Made by a program: the position numbers and the translations under genes. DNA of 64,000 bases, taken from the NCBI GenBank assembly GCA_964453665.1, contig CAYVQT010000005.1, forward strand, positions 11,086 through 75,085, written 5' to 3'. Shown here in pieces: positions 49,324-57,592 of this stretch (the first letter of the stretch is position 1; the number at the start of each line of letters is the position of its first letter). The DNA is from DAOUTY01 sp964453665 (GTDB taxonomy: Bacteria; Chloroflexota; Dehalococcoidia; SZUA-161). Under the pieces are notes generated by a model. It did no database searches. It was not told where the DNA came from and worked only from the letters and a program-made list of their open reading frames with translations.

Positions 49324-51951
49324 ATGAAACACAAGCTCAGCAGGACACACGCGGTATTATTCCTTTTCGTTGTAATAGTGCTGGCCGTCGTTATCGGGCT
49401 TCCCACGGCGGTTGACGGCATCGCCTCGACTGCGGCCTTCTCAGACGCCGACACCGGTGCCAGCAGCGTTGCAGGTTTATCCCCGGACGGGGCGGGCGAG
49501 CGTGGCCTGTCAGGGGAGGGTGAAGAAAAGAGCGGGCACGGCGTTATGAGGTTCTCTAATGAGGATCTGCTGACCTGGATAGAGGACTATAACGCGGCAC
49601 CCGGGGCTTACATCGACGAGGAGATCGCGCGCCAGCTTGCGCAGTCCCCCAACGGCTCCGTCAATCTCCTGAACCACCTTGAGTACACCCCGTCCGAGCG
49701 CGACCAGGGACACTGCGGTAACTGCTGGGCCTGGGCCAGCACCGGCGTCATGGAGATTGCCCTTGATGTGCAGGAGGGCGTCAAAGACAGGCTCTCCATC
49801 CAGTACCTGAATTCCAACTATAACGGGGGGAGCGGTAGTAGCTGGGCCTGCTGCGGCGGCAATCTGGAGAAGTTCGCCAATTTCTACACCGGCACGGGGG
49901 AAGCAATCCCCTGGTCCAACACCAACGCGGACTGGCAGGACGACCACCTATTTTGCGAAGACGAGCCTACCAGCGTGCCCGCCGGCACTATATCCACCAC
50001 GCCTTTCTATCCTATCACCTCTATCAATGATGGGACAATAGATACTCATTTCGCAGATGAGGCAACCGCCATCAGCAATATCAAGAATGTTCTGCACCAG
50101 AACAAGGCGGTAGTCTTTTCCTATTTTTTGCCCACCGGGAGCGACTGGGCCAACTTCGACAATTTCTGGGACTACGATACGGAAAGCGCCATCTGGAACC
50201 CGGATTACTCCTGCGGTCATACATGGGAAGAGGGGCAGGGTGCCGGTCATGGCGTCCTGTGTATTGGCTATAATGACGAAGAGGGGACGGAGAACGACTA
50301 CTGGCTCATGCTGAACAGCTGGGGTACGACCGCAGATCGCCCCAACGGCCTCTTCCGCCTCGATATGCACATGGACTACGATTGCCAATATTTCTATTAT
50401 TATGATCGCTGGAGCTTCTACTGGCAGACCATCGATATCACCTTCGGGGAGGTGCCGACCCCGACGCCGTCGCCGAGTCCTACCCCGCCACCGCCTTCAA
50501 CTGAGCTGGGGGGGGCACTGGACAACACCGACCTTGAGTGGACCACGGGGGGCGACGCGGACTGGTTCGGGCAGACGGAAGTCTGCTACTATGGCGGCGA
50601 CGCGGCGCAGAGCGGCGATATAAACCATAACCAGGAGACGTGGCTGCGTACGAGCGTCAGCGGTTCCGGTACATTCACGTTCTGGTGGAAGGTCTCCTCG
50701 GAGCCTAACTACGACCTCCTGGAGTTCACCCTGGATGACGCGGGTTCTCCCACCACCAGTATAAGCGGCAACAAGGACTGGAGACAGGTTGGAGTTGCGA
50801 TATATGGTTCGGGGGCGCATTCCCTCGAGTGGAAGTATATTAAAGACGTCACCCGTAGCCTGGGCGAGGACACTGGATGGGTCGATAGGGTGGAATGGTC
50901 TCCTGGCCCGACGCCCAGCCCTACACCGAGCGGGACGCCTGTGCCGACGCCGACGCCCAGCCCTACACCGGGCGGGACACCTGAGCCATCGCCAAGCCCT
51001 ATGCCGACACCGTCGCCCACGCCAATGCCCACGCCTACGCCGACGCCATCTCCGGGTGGCACGGGGTGGTCGGTGCCGATGATGGCGGACACTGCGGCCG
51101 AGGGCAGCAATCCCAATCTATTCTTTGGCACGGATGAAGCTGCCACGGGCGGTTTTGACAGCGGCATAGATATACCTCACCCGCAGCCCCCGACGGTGTT
51201 TGATGCTTACTTCTCCATAAGCGATGGGCTCTTCCCGCGACTGGACAGGGACTATCGAGCCCCTGGCGATACAATAGCGTGGTCTTTGCACGTGGTTTCG
51301 AACCCTGAGGATATAGAGTTGGTCTGGGATGCCGGAGCTGTCCCCGAGGATGTGCCGCTCTGGATGACGGGTACCGGAGTTCAGGTGGATATGAAAGATG
51401 TCAACAACACGGTACTTCTTCCTGCGGGCGCTCACGACCTGACGATATCGACGGAACCGCCTGCTCCCTGCGGGACTGTACCTCTGGATGAGGGATGGAG
51501 CCTTATATCACTGCCGCTGATACCTGACGACACGGATATCGAGACCGTGCTTGCCGACGTTTCCTCCAACGTAATAATCGTATGGCACTACGACGCCGGG
51601 ACCGCAACGTGGTTATCGTGGGCTCCGTTTTGGGGTGGCAACCTGCTTGAGATGGAGGATGGGAAGGGCTACTGGATACACATGAATGCTGCGGATACCC
51701 TTGTCGTTGAGGGCGTGGAGTTACCTCTGCCGCCGCAGGTGCCGCCAACGTACCCGGTATATGAGGGGTGGAACCTGATAGGCTTCAAGAGCTGTACTCC
51801 GCGGACGGCGAGCGATTACCTGGCTGCTATTGTGGGTAAGTGGACGGTCATGTATGACGGCCAGGGTCAGCATGTTCTGCTTGGCGATTACATGGAGCCG
51901 GGGTGTGGCTACTGGCTCGCCGCAAACGCTTCCGGGACGATTTACCCCTAG
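49324..51951 (+). CDS. Secreted papain-family (C1) protease with beta-sandwich and C-terminal modules
   Basis: 875 residues. Signal/anchor segment about 10-30. C1 catalytic residues are Cys134 in QGHCGNCWAWAS, His309 in GAGHGVLCIGYND and Asn331 in LNSWGT. A first PTPSP linker follows near residue 377. Next comes a domain of about 130 residues starting LGGALDNTDLEWTTGGDADW, which reads like a carbohydrate/lectin-type beta-sandwich. A long second linker (about 528-580) leads to a domain with YRAPGDTIAWSLHVV, and two C-terminal modules with DEGWSLISLPLIPD and YEGWNLIGFK. Those last modules match the C-terminal modules of the neighbouring protease. It begins 57 nt after it, so they are probably cotranscribed paralogues. 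Confidence 0.85.
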   Translation: MKHKLSRTHAVLFLFVVIVLAVVIGLPTAVDGIASTAAFSDADTGASSVAGLSPDGAGERGLSGEGEEKSGHGVMRFSNEDLLTWIEDYNAAPGAYIDEEIARQLAQSPNGSVNLLNHLEYTPSERDQGHCGNCWAWASTGVMEIALDVQEGVKDRLSIQYLNSNYNGGSGSSWACCGGNLEKFANFYTGTGEAIPWSNTNADWQDDHLFCEDEPTSVPAGTISTTPFYPITSINDGTIDTHFADEATAISNIKNVLHQNKAVVFSYFLPTGSDWANFDNFWDYDTESAIWNPDYSCGHTWEEGQGAGHGVLCIGYNDEEGTENDYWLMLNSWGTTADRPNGLFRLDMHMDYDCQYFYYYDRWSFYWQTIDITFGEVPTPTPSPSPTPPPPSTELGGALDNTDLEWTTGGDADWFGQTEVCYYGGDAAQSGDINHNQETWLRTSVSGSGTFTFWWKVSSEPNYDLLEFTLDDAGSPTTSISGNKDWRQVGVAIYGSGAHSLEWKYIKDVTRSLGEDTGWVDRVEWSPGPTPSPTPSGTPVPTPTPSPTPGGTPEPSPSPMPTPSPTPMPTPTPTPSPGGTGWSVPMMADTAAEGSNPNLFFGTDEAATGGFDSGIDIPHPQPPTVFDAYFSISDGLFPRLDRDYRAPGDTIAWSLHVVSNPEDIELVWDAGAVPEDVPLWMTGTGVQVDMKDVNNTVLLPAGAHDLTISTEPPAPCGTVPLDEGWSLISLPLIPDDTDIETVLADVSSNVIIVWHYDAGTATWLSWAPFWGGNLLEMEDGKGYWIHMNAADTLVVEGVELPLPPQVPPTYPVYEGWNLIGFKSCTPRTASDYLAAIVGKWTVMYDGQGQHVLLGDYMEPGCGYWLAANASGTIYP
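50454..50503 (+). repeat. Pro/Thr/Ser linker repeat 1, second protease
   Basis: Short imperfect repeats of the CCGACGCCGTCGCCG type encode PTPTPSPSPTPPPP. Same style as the repeat in the first protease. Confidence 0.7.
50908..51059 (+). repeat. Pro/Thr/Ser linker repeat 2, second protease
   Basis: About 150 nt of imperfect repeats encode alternating Pro-Thr-Pro-Ser-Pro units interrupted by GTPVP and GTPEP. Longest linker of the pair. Confidence 0.8.
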
Positions 51952-51985
51952 TGCCGGTGGACAGTTAAAATAATAGCAGGTGGCT

Positions 51986-52552
51986 CTATTTGAAGGCCAG
52001 CCGTTTGCCCAGTTCAAAAGCGTCCGGCAGCGCAGCAGGGTGCTCCTTAATCTCGCCCCTTTTATCAACACCCCGTACCAGCAGCTCATCGGCATACGTT
52101 ACTCCGATAGCTTGAAAGAAATATTTCACTATCAGGATAGACCCGTCAAATAGCTGCTTGCCCTTGGTAGCTCCCACGGCGATGAACGCGCCTTTTCTCT
52201 CAGAGTCCGGCGGGCTCTGTTTGAGGATGTATTTTCTCGCCCACAAAGCCTGGCACCGGTCGATGAGCGCCTTCACCTGGGCGGAAAGGCTGTAGAAGAA
52301 CATTGGCGATGCAACTACGACGATGTCCGCTTCGAGGAGCTTGGGATATACATCGTCCATATCATCGCGTATAACGCAGTTGCCGTCCCTGAGGCAGCCA
52401 TAGTATTCGCGGCACGGGGATATATTGAGTCTATCCACTATAATTGTCTCGGTCTCCGCTCCCTGGCTCTCAGCGCCCCTGAGAGCCTCATTAAGCAGTA
52501 TATCTGTATTGCTCCCTATCCTTGGGCTTCCCATGATGCCCAGCGCTTTCAA
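51986..52552 (-). CDS. Flavodoxin-fold NAD(P)H-dependent FMN reductase-like protein
   Basis: 188 residues, TTG start with AGGAGG upstream. The FMN phosphate loop is GSPRIGSNTDILLN (residues 8-21), and CREYYGCLRDGNCVIRDDM contains the cysteines seen in iron-sulfur flavoprotein relatives. VVVASPMFFYSLSAQVK is the second conserved block. It likely binds FMN and moves electrons to a quinone, iron or thiol substrate. The target is unknown. It is convergent with the protease gene at 49324. Confidence 0.8.
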   Translation of the reverse strand: MKALGIMGSPRIGSNTDILLNEALRGAESQGAETETIIVDRLNISPCREYYGCLRDGNCVIRDDMDDVYPKLLEADIVVVASPMFFYSLSAQVKALIDRCQALWARKYILKQSPPDSERKGAFIAVGATKGKQLFDGSILIVKYFFQAIGVTYADELLVRGVDKRGEIKEHPAALPDAFELGKRLAFK

Positions 52553-52659
52553 AGTGGCCTCCTGTGAAAGATTGGCGGCTTGTCGGTTCCCGTAATCGAC
52601 GATGGCAGCCTGTCATTTCGATTAGTATCATTGTCATTGCTTTGAAAATTGGGTCTAGA

Positions 52660-52755
52660 CCGTTCGCCCTGAGCCTGTCGAAGGGAGCCCTTCGATAAAC
52701 TCATGGCAGGCCTGTCGAAGGGCCGTTCATGGTTCGACAGGCTCACCACGAACGG
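52660..52755. repeat. REP-like inverted repeat, CCGTTCG/GAGCCTGTCGAA type
   Basis: The left arm (52660-52682) ends GAGCCTGTCGAA and the right arm (52733-52755) starts TTCGACAGGCTC, pairing over most of 23 nt with a few mismatches near the GCCC/GTGG part. A third partial copy of the arm (GGCCTGTCGAAGGGCCG) lies between them. Such intergenic palindromes are common in environmental anaerobe genomes and often mark multicopy REP-like elements. Confidence 0.7.
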
Positions 52756-52850
52756 CATCTTGAATGGCGGCTGTTCTAATAAGATATTTTCATTTTTCGT
52801 GGTGCTGACTGTAATCAGCATGACAGCTTCTCCCGCAAATAGCTGTTTCA

Positions 52851-52878
52851 GTAGGGGCGTTTCGCGAAACGCCCCTAC
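52851..52878. repeat. Perfect 28-nt palindrome GTAGGGGC...GCCCCTAC
   Basis: The sequence at 52851-52878 equals its own reverse complement over all 28 nt, with a central TTTCGCGAAA. Related imperfect elements that share the GTAGGGGC frame occur at 61579 and 61648. Confidence 0.8.
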
Positions 52879-52894
52879 TTATCATCCTCACCTG

Positions 52895-52943
52895 ACCTCT
52901 CCCGTTCGGCTGAGCTCACGGCCGAAGCCGTCAAGGGAGAGGT
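52895..52943. repeat. Large nested hairpin ACCTCTCCC...GGGAGAGGT
   Basis: Outer arms 52895-52903 and 52935-52943 pair perfectly over 9 bp; inner arms TTCGGC (52905-52910) and GCCGAA (52921-52926) pair over 6 bp. Confidence 0.65.
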
Positions 52944-53031
52944 ATTAACGGCCTCCGCTCTGCGTGTCACTGTCGGGTGGCAGTAGCAATACTATTCATA
53001 TGCTGTCCGGTTGTCAATAAATAAGCAAGCT

Positions 53032-53060
53032 TTGCTATTCACAACACGAAGGTATATAAT
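53032..53060 (+). promoter_or_regulatory. Promoter of HD-domain gene
   Basis: TTGCTA at 53032-53037 and a perfect TATAAT at 53055-53060, 17 nt apart. The predicted start of transcription near 53067 favours ATG 53095 over the longer frame. Confidence 0.55.
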
Positions 53061-53094
53061 TTTGCATCGGCTGATTGGCGACAGAGGCACTGAG

Positions 53095-53661
53095 ATGGGT
53101 GAACATGCGCCTGCATATGATGAAGCGCTGTCTCTTCTCAAAGAGTTTAACAAGAGTGACAGCCTGTTGAAGCATGCTTACTGTGTCGAGGGTGTAATGC
53201 GCTACATGGCCCGTAAGCTTGGAGAGGATGAGGAGAAGTGGGGCATAGTCGGGCTGGTGCATGACCTTGACTACGAACTTTACCCCGAGCAGCACTGCAT
53301 GAAGTCGCGTGAGATACTGGAGGAGCGCGGCTGGCCTGAGGAGTATATACGGGCGATTGTATCTCATGGCTGGGGCATTTGCAGCGATGTTGAGCCCCGA
53401 ACTGATATGGAGAAGACGCTTTATGCCGTCGATGAGTTAACCGGTCTCGTTACGGCGGTGGCGATAATCCGGCCATCGAAGAGTGTAGCTGACCTTGAGG
53501 CAAGGTCGGTGATGAAGAAGTGGAAGGACAAATCGTTCGCCGCGGGTGTAAACAGGTCGATAATTGAGAAGGGGACGGACATGCTGGGTGTGGAGTTGAG
53601 GGAACTGGTTGAGGATGTGATTATGGGGATGCGGGAGGTAGCTGACAGGATAGGGCTGTAG
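53095..53661 (+). CDS. HD-domain phosphohydrolase-like protein
   Basis: 188 residues from ATG 53095 (MGEHAPAYDEALSLL); the upstream extension to 53011 overlaps the promoter and is not conserved-looking. The HD metal ligands are in LKHAYCVEGVMRYM (His) and GLVHDLDYELYP (His-Asp), with a later histidine in VSHGW. Proteins of this type cleave phosphate esters of nucleotides or are of unknown target. The substrate cannot be predicted. GAGG site upstream. Confidence 0.82.
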   Translation: MGEHAPAYDEALSLLKEFNKSDSLLKHAYCVEGVMRYMARKLGEDEEKWGIVGLVHDLDYELYPEQHCMKSREILEERGWPEEYIRAIVSHGWGICSDVEPRTDMEKTLYAVDELTGLVTAVAIIRPSKSVADLEARSVMKKWKDKSFAAGVNRSIIEKGTDMLGVELRELVEDVIMGMREVADRIGL

Positions 53662-53731
53662 AGCTGATTTATAAGGCGTTTGCCTGGAACAGTTTTAGTG
53701 TGGCGTTTAAACTAAGGCGGAGGATTGATAA

Positions 53732-55306
53732 ATGAAGGTAAGCCGCGTTGAGGAGATGAGGAACCTGGACCGCAGGGCCACCGAGGGGTACGGCATTGCC
53801 GAGAAGATTCTGATGGAGAATGCGGGCGTGGCCTCGTATTTTGTCATCTTGAAGGAGTTTGGGGTAAAGGGGAAGAGATTTGTCGTTTTCTGTGGCGCCG
53901 GTAATAACGGGGGCGATGGATTTGTGGTCGCGAGGAAGCTCCATTCCATGGGTGGAGATGTGAGGGTCTTTCTGCTGGGAGATAAAAAAAAGCTGAAGAG
54001 CGCAGCGAAGACCAATTTTGACATTATCTCTCGAATGCCAGTGGAGATTCGTGATTTTGAGCCGGTCGAGCAGGCGAGTGATGCCGTGTCCAATTGTGAC
54101 GCCATAGTCGATGCCATATTCGGTACCGGGCTTGTGAGGGAGCCATCGGGGGTATATGGAGCGGCCATCGGGTTAATAAATGAGAGCAATAAGAAGGTAT
54201 TCAGCCTTGATATACCTTCCGGCGTAAATGGCGATACGGGCGAGGTGCTGGGCACGGCGGTGAAGAGCGATTACACCATAAGCTACGGCCTTCCCAAAGT
54301 AGGGAATATGCTCTATCCGGGTTTTGGATTATGTGGCAAGCTCTACGTTTCGTATATTTCTTTCCCCCCCTCTCTTTATGATGAGGAGTCGATAAAAGTC
54401 TGTGTGAGCGATCTCGTTAAGCTTCCTGAAAGGACCAGGGACACTCATAAGGGAAACTATGGTAAAGCTCTCTTCATCTCGGGCGCTTCAAGCTACATGG
54501 GAGCGCCCTACTTCTCTGCCCTTTCCTTTCTCAAGGCTGGTGGAGGTCTCTCTTACCTCGCTGCGCCCAGATCAATCTCGCCGTTCCTGGCGAGCAAGGG
54601 AAGCGAGATTGTTTTTATACCTCAGATGGAGACGGATTCGGGCAGTCTGGCTCTTAAAAGCAGGGAGGAGCTTCTGGAGTCCTCCAGGAGTGTGGACATT
54701 GTCGTCCTCGGCCCCGGCGTATCGCTTAACTCCGAGACTCAGCAGCTGGTAAGGGAACTCACGAAACGGATCGAGGTGCCACTGATTATAGACGGGGATG
54801 GCCTTACCGCGATCGCTACGGAGATAGAGCTTGTCAGGGGAAGGAAAGCGCCGACGATATTAACGCCGCACAGCGGTGAGATGTCCCGTATCGCTAGGAT
54901 GGAAGTAAGCGAGGTAAACAGGGATAAGATAAACGTTCTTCAGAAGACCGCCAGGGAGTTGAACGCAATCGTCGTGCTGAAAGGGGCCCACTCGCTGATA
55001 GGTTGCCCGGATGAGACCGTTTACATCAATACCAGCGGGAACCCCGGGATGGCTACGGCCGGAAGCGGGGACGCGCTCACCGGTGCAATAGCAGCGATGT
55101 ATGGTATGGGACTGCCTGTTGAAGAGGCTGCGAGGGCGGGCGTTTTCATGCACGGGCTCTCCGGTGACCTGGCGGCAGCCGATAAAGGGGAGGACGGCAT
55201 TACGGCGCAGGACATTGTGGACTATTTGCCCGACGCCTTGAAATATTACCGCGAGAACTTCGAGGAAATCTCGGCGAGCTTCTACGACAGCGTCTATCTA
55301 GTTTAG
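53732..55306 (+). CDS. nnr: Bifunctional NAD(P)HX epimerase/dehydratase
   Basis: 524 residues. The N-terminal YjeF_N epimerase half (about 1-215) has CGAGNNGGDGFVVARKL; the C-terminal ADP-dependent dehydratase half (about 230-510) has GNYGKALFISGASSYMGA, TPHSGEMSRI and GNPGMATAGSGDALTG, the ribokinase-like nucleotide site. It repairs hydrated NADH/NADPH in the cytoplasm. GGAGG site 9 nt before the ATG. Confidence 0.92.
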   Translation: MKVSRVEEMRNLDRRATEGYGIAEKILMENAGVASYFVILKEFGVKGKRFVVFCGAGNNGGDGFVVARKLHSMGGDVRVFLLGDKKKLKSAAKTNFDIISRMPVEIRDFEPVEQASDAVSNCDAIVDAIFGTGLVREPSGVYGAAIGLINESNKKVFSLDIPSGVNGDTGEVLGTAVKSDYTISYGLPKVGNMLYPGFGLCGKLYVSYISFPPSLYDEESIKVCVSDLVKLPERTRDTHKGNYGKALFISGASSYMGAPYFSALSFLKAGGGLSYLAAPRSISPFLASKGSEIVFIPQMETDSGSLALKSREELLESSRSVDIVVLGPGVSLNSETQQLVRELTKRIEVPLIIDGDGLTAIATEIELVRGRKAPTILTPHSGEMSRIARMEVSEVNRDKINVLQKTARELNAIVVLKGAHSLIGCPDETVYINTSGNPGMATAGSGDALTGAIAAMYGMGLPVEEAARAGVFMHGLSGDLAAADKGEDGITAQDIVDYLPDALKYYRENFEEISASFYDSVYLV

Positions 55307-55346
55307 TATTGAATCCTTCCGGCTCTGTGAGCTTGACCGGTGCCGT

Positions 55347-55925
55347 CTAAGATTCCCTGACTACCTCCAACCAGTGATTGAGCTCGCTGTAGAAAGCAAG
55401 CATTCTCTCGTCGCGTTGAGCTGTCATAAGAGATGCCTCGAGGGGGTGATATATCTGCCTTTCACCACAGGGCTCTATGGCTAGAAGCGTATCGCTGGTT
55501 CCGTCCCAGTCTTCGTTCACAGGGAGGCCCAATTTTTTCAGCGCTGGATCGATTGTTGCGTCAACGAGAACGAGCTTACCGTTGATGTCTACCATGCAGG
55601 CGAGGTGATTACTTGTGGGAAGTTCTCTGGCCAGACTTAGAAGCCGGCGCGGGTATTCGATTTCAACCTCATCCCATCTGAAGGGATATACGACATATAA
55701 GACCTGTATTCCGAGTCTGTGATACATATCGCAGAGAAGCAAATGCTTGGGTGTGCATGAGCCCTTACCGAGGCTGAGCATTTCGATGTATCTTTCAGAG
55801 TCGGCGATCTCGGGGATTGCGGCGTAGGGTATGTCTCTTATCTTTTTAAAGATACTGACACGTGCCTCGACAGAATCTTTACCCGCCGTCCATTCCTTGA
55901 ATTTCTCCTCGATTACCTCAGCCAT
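55347..55925 (-). CDS. Transglutaminase-like (papain-fold) protein
   Basis: 192 residues. The likely catalytic cysteine is in KGSCTPKHLLLCDMYHRLGI, the histidine in NHLACMVDINGK and the aspartate in VLVDATIDP, the Cys-His-Asp order of the transglutaminase core. No signal peptide. It starts 13 nt after the CBS-ACT gene on the same strand, so it belongs to that operon. Cytoplasmic role unknown. Confidence 0.75.
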   Translation of the reverse strand: MAEVIEEKFKEWTAGKDSVEARVSIFKKIRDIPYAAIPEIADSERYIEMLSLGKGSCTPKHLLLCDMYHRLGIQVLYVVYPFRWDEVEIEYPRRLLSLARELPTSNHLACMVDINGKLVLVDATIDPALKKLGLPVNEDWDGTSDTLLAIEPCGERQIYHPLEASLMTAQRDERMLAFYSELNHWLEVVRES

Positions 55926-55938
55926 GATCTTGAAGAAA

Positions 55939-56580
55939 TCAGCGAGCCCTTCTTTCGACAGTGAACCCCAGAAGCTGCAGCTCGGCGATCAGGCTTGTCG
56001 GGTCTTCCGAACTCAGATGGACGACGAAGCTATTTGCTTCACGCTCCGGGACGGGAAGCATGAACATCGTCATTACATCCAGGCCGAGCTTGTTGATAGC
56101 AGCGACTATTTTCTCGATGTCCTTGGTTCCCTGGCAGTTGCGGATCACCAGCCGGGAGCCGGGCTTTCCTATCCCCAGAATCGGGTTCAGCATTTTGTAA
56201 AAGAAGTCGTTAGTGGTGGCTATGCCCACGAGCCTGTCGTTGTCAACCACGAGCAGGGCTCCTACTTTCTTTTCCTGAGCTACGGTCACCGCTTCCTCTA
56301 CAGTGGCATCGGGGCTGACTGTTACCAGGTCTCTGCCCATAACCTCCTTGACTGTAACCTTGTTCAATAGACGGGTTATGTCGTGAATGCTGAAGCTGGT
56401 GAGCTGTGATGGACCGGCCCTGTCGAGGGCATCGCGTGTAACTATACCGACCAGTGCTCCTTTGTCTACCACGGGCAGGCGGCGCATATGATGCGCATCC
56501 ATTATCCTTCTGGCCTCGGCAAGGGACGTACTGCTAGGTATGGTAATGACGTTACAGGTCATTACATCGCTCATAAACAT
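55939..56580 (-). CDS. CBS-pair protein with C-terminal ACT-like domain
   Basis: Start set at ATG 56580 (MFMSDVMTCNVITI), 6 nt after GGAGG; ATG 56586 is too close to that site. Two CBS motifs are visible: ARRIMDAHHMRRLPVVDKGA and AVTVAQEKKVGALLVVDNDR, each followed by LVGIVTRDAL or LVGIATTNDF. The last 70 residues (GSRLVIRNCQGTKDIEKI) look like an ACT domain. CBS pairs bind adenosine nucleotides, ACT domains small ligands, so this is probably a metabolite sensor. A TATAAT sits just upstream at 56597-56592. Confidence 0.82.
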   Translation of the reverse strand: MFMSDVMTCNVITIPSSTSLAEARRIMDAHHMRRLPVVDKGALVGIVTRDALDRAGPSQLTSFSIHDITRLLNKVTVKEVMGRDLVTVSPDATVEEAVTVAQEKKVGALLVVDNDRLVGIATTNDFFYKMLNPILGIGKPGSRLVIRNCQGTKDIEKIVAAINKLGLDVMTMFMLPVPEREANSFVVHLSSEDPTSLIAELQLLGFTVERRAR

Positions 56581-56762
56581 TTGCATCCTCCATTATAGTA
56601 GGTGCCGTCTCCGATGATTCATCCAAGATGCTATCTGTACATTCGAATTCTATGCGTCTAGCCATAGCGTGTCAAGGGTTTCAATCTCGCCCGATACCTT
56701 CGAGACCCGCGCCGGCAGGTTGTCATTGTGATATACTGGTTCCCGGCGAAGGCGTAGAAAAT

Positions 56763-57566
56763 ATGAAGATAGATGTGATTGCGTCCCCTGTCTTTCTTGA
56801 AGAGGGAGACCTGGAGGGAAGCCTGTGCGCCGTTGTCGATGTGCTCAGGGCTACGAGTACAATAACCACGGCGCTGGCGAGCGGGGCGGCTGCATTCCAT
56901 CCTTGCCTGGATGTCGAGGAGGCTAAAAGAGGCGCAGCCGCGTTCGGTCGAGAGCGGAGCCTCCTTGGTGGGGAGGATAGGGGTCAGTTTATACCCGGGT
57001 TTGATCTGGGCAACTCGCCTCTTGAATATCTCGATGCGAAGGTTGTCGGGGGCAAAGACGTATTCTTCTACACATCTAATGGAACCGGCGCGATTCGAAG
57101 GGCTTATACAGAGTGCGGCCGCCCCGTGTACATCGCTGCCCTTATAAACATATCCGCCGCATCATCGGCGATAGTGGAGGCTGCGTCCACAGGTAAGGCT
57201 GCGGGAATAGTAGTCCTGTGCTCCGGCAGATATGGCAAGCCATCGGCAGAGGACACCTTCTGCTCGGGCCTGATGGTGAGGATGGCGGTGAATGGACTGC
57301 GTGAGTTTGGAATCACCTCTGATTTGACGGATAGCGCCACGGTTGCTGCCGGATTTGCAGAGGCCAACGAAGGGCGGGGTCTGGATATTCTCGCATCAAG
57401 TGAGCACGGCCGTTTCTTGCAGTCACTCGGTTTCGCGCCGGACCTCGATTTTACCTCTCGATTGGACTCATATAACGCCGTCCCCGTCTTCAACGGCGAA
57501 CGCATCATCCTGCTAAATAAAGACTCCCAGGGATATGCACTCGACCCCGGAATGTTGTTGACATAA
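56763..57566 (+). CDS. 2-phosphosulfolactate phosphatase family protein (ComB-like)
   Basis: 267 residues from ATG 56763 (MKIDVIASP); the frame extends upstream to 56628 without family residues and runs through a likely extended -10 (TGATATACT at 56729-56737). CAVVDVLRATSTITTALASG and GGEDRGQFIPGFDLGNSPLEY are the ComB signatures, including metal/phosphate ligands. In methanogens ComB removes phosphate in coenzyme M synthesis; bacterial copies without other com genes are common and their substrate is unclear. Confidence 0.85.
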   Translation: MKIDVIASPVFLEEGDLEGSLCAVVDVLRATSTITTALASGAAAFHPCLDVEEAKRGAAAFGRERSLLGGEDRGQFIPGFDLGNSPLEYLDAKVVGGKDVFFYTSNGTGAIRRAYTECGRPVYIAALINISAASSAIVEAASTGKAAGIVVLCSGRYGKPSAEDTFCSGLMVRMAVNGLREFGITSDLTDSATVAAGFAEANEGRGLDILASSEHGRFLQSLGFAPDLDFTSRLDSYNAVPVFNGERIILLNKDSQGYALDPGMLLT

Positions 57567-57592
57567 CGTTAGCTGCGGGATGAGCTTACGTA

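Larger units (their letters stand above)
52553..53094. other. 542-nt non-coding region with palindromic repeats and HD-gene promoter
   Basis: Holds three inverted-repeat structures (52660-52755, 52851-52878, 52895-52943) and a promoter for the HD protein (53032-53060). No gene-like frame beyond shadows. Confidence 0.6.

Noticed and set aside
48490..49350. Long minus-strand frames opposite the first papain protease (286 and 105 residues, GVGVG-rich)
   Set aside because: They are created by the GC-rich Pro/Thr linker repeat read backwards; the plus-strand protease has a full catalytic set.
53011..53094. Longer N-terminus of the HD-domain protein
   Set aside because: It overlaps a TTGCTA-17-TATAAT promoter, and the protein is normal in length from ATG 53095.
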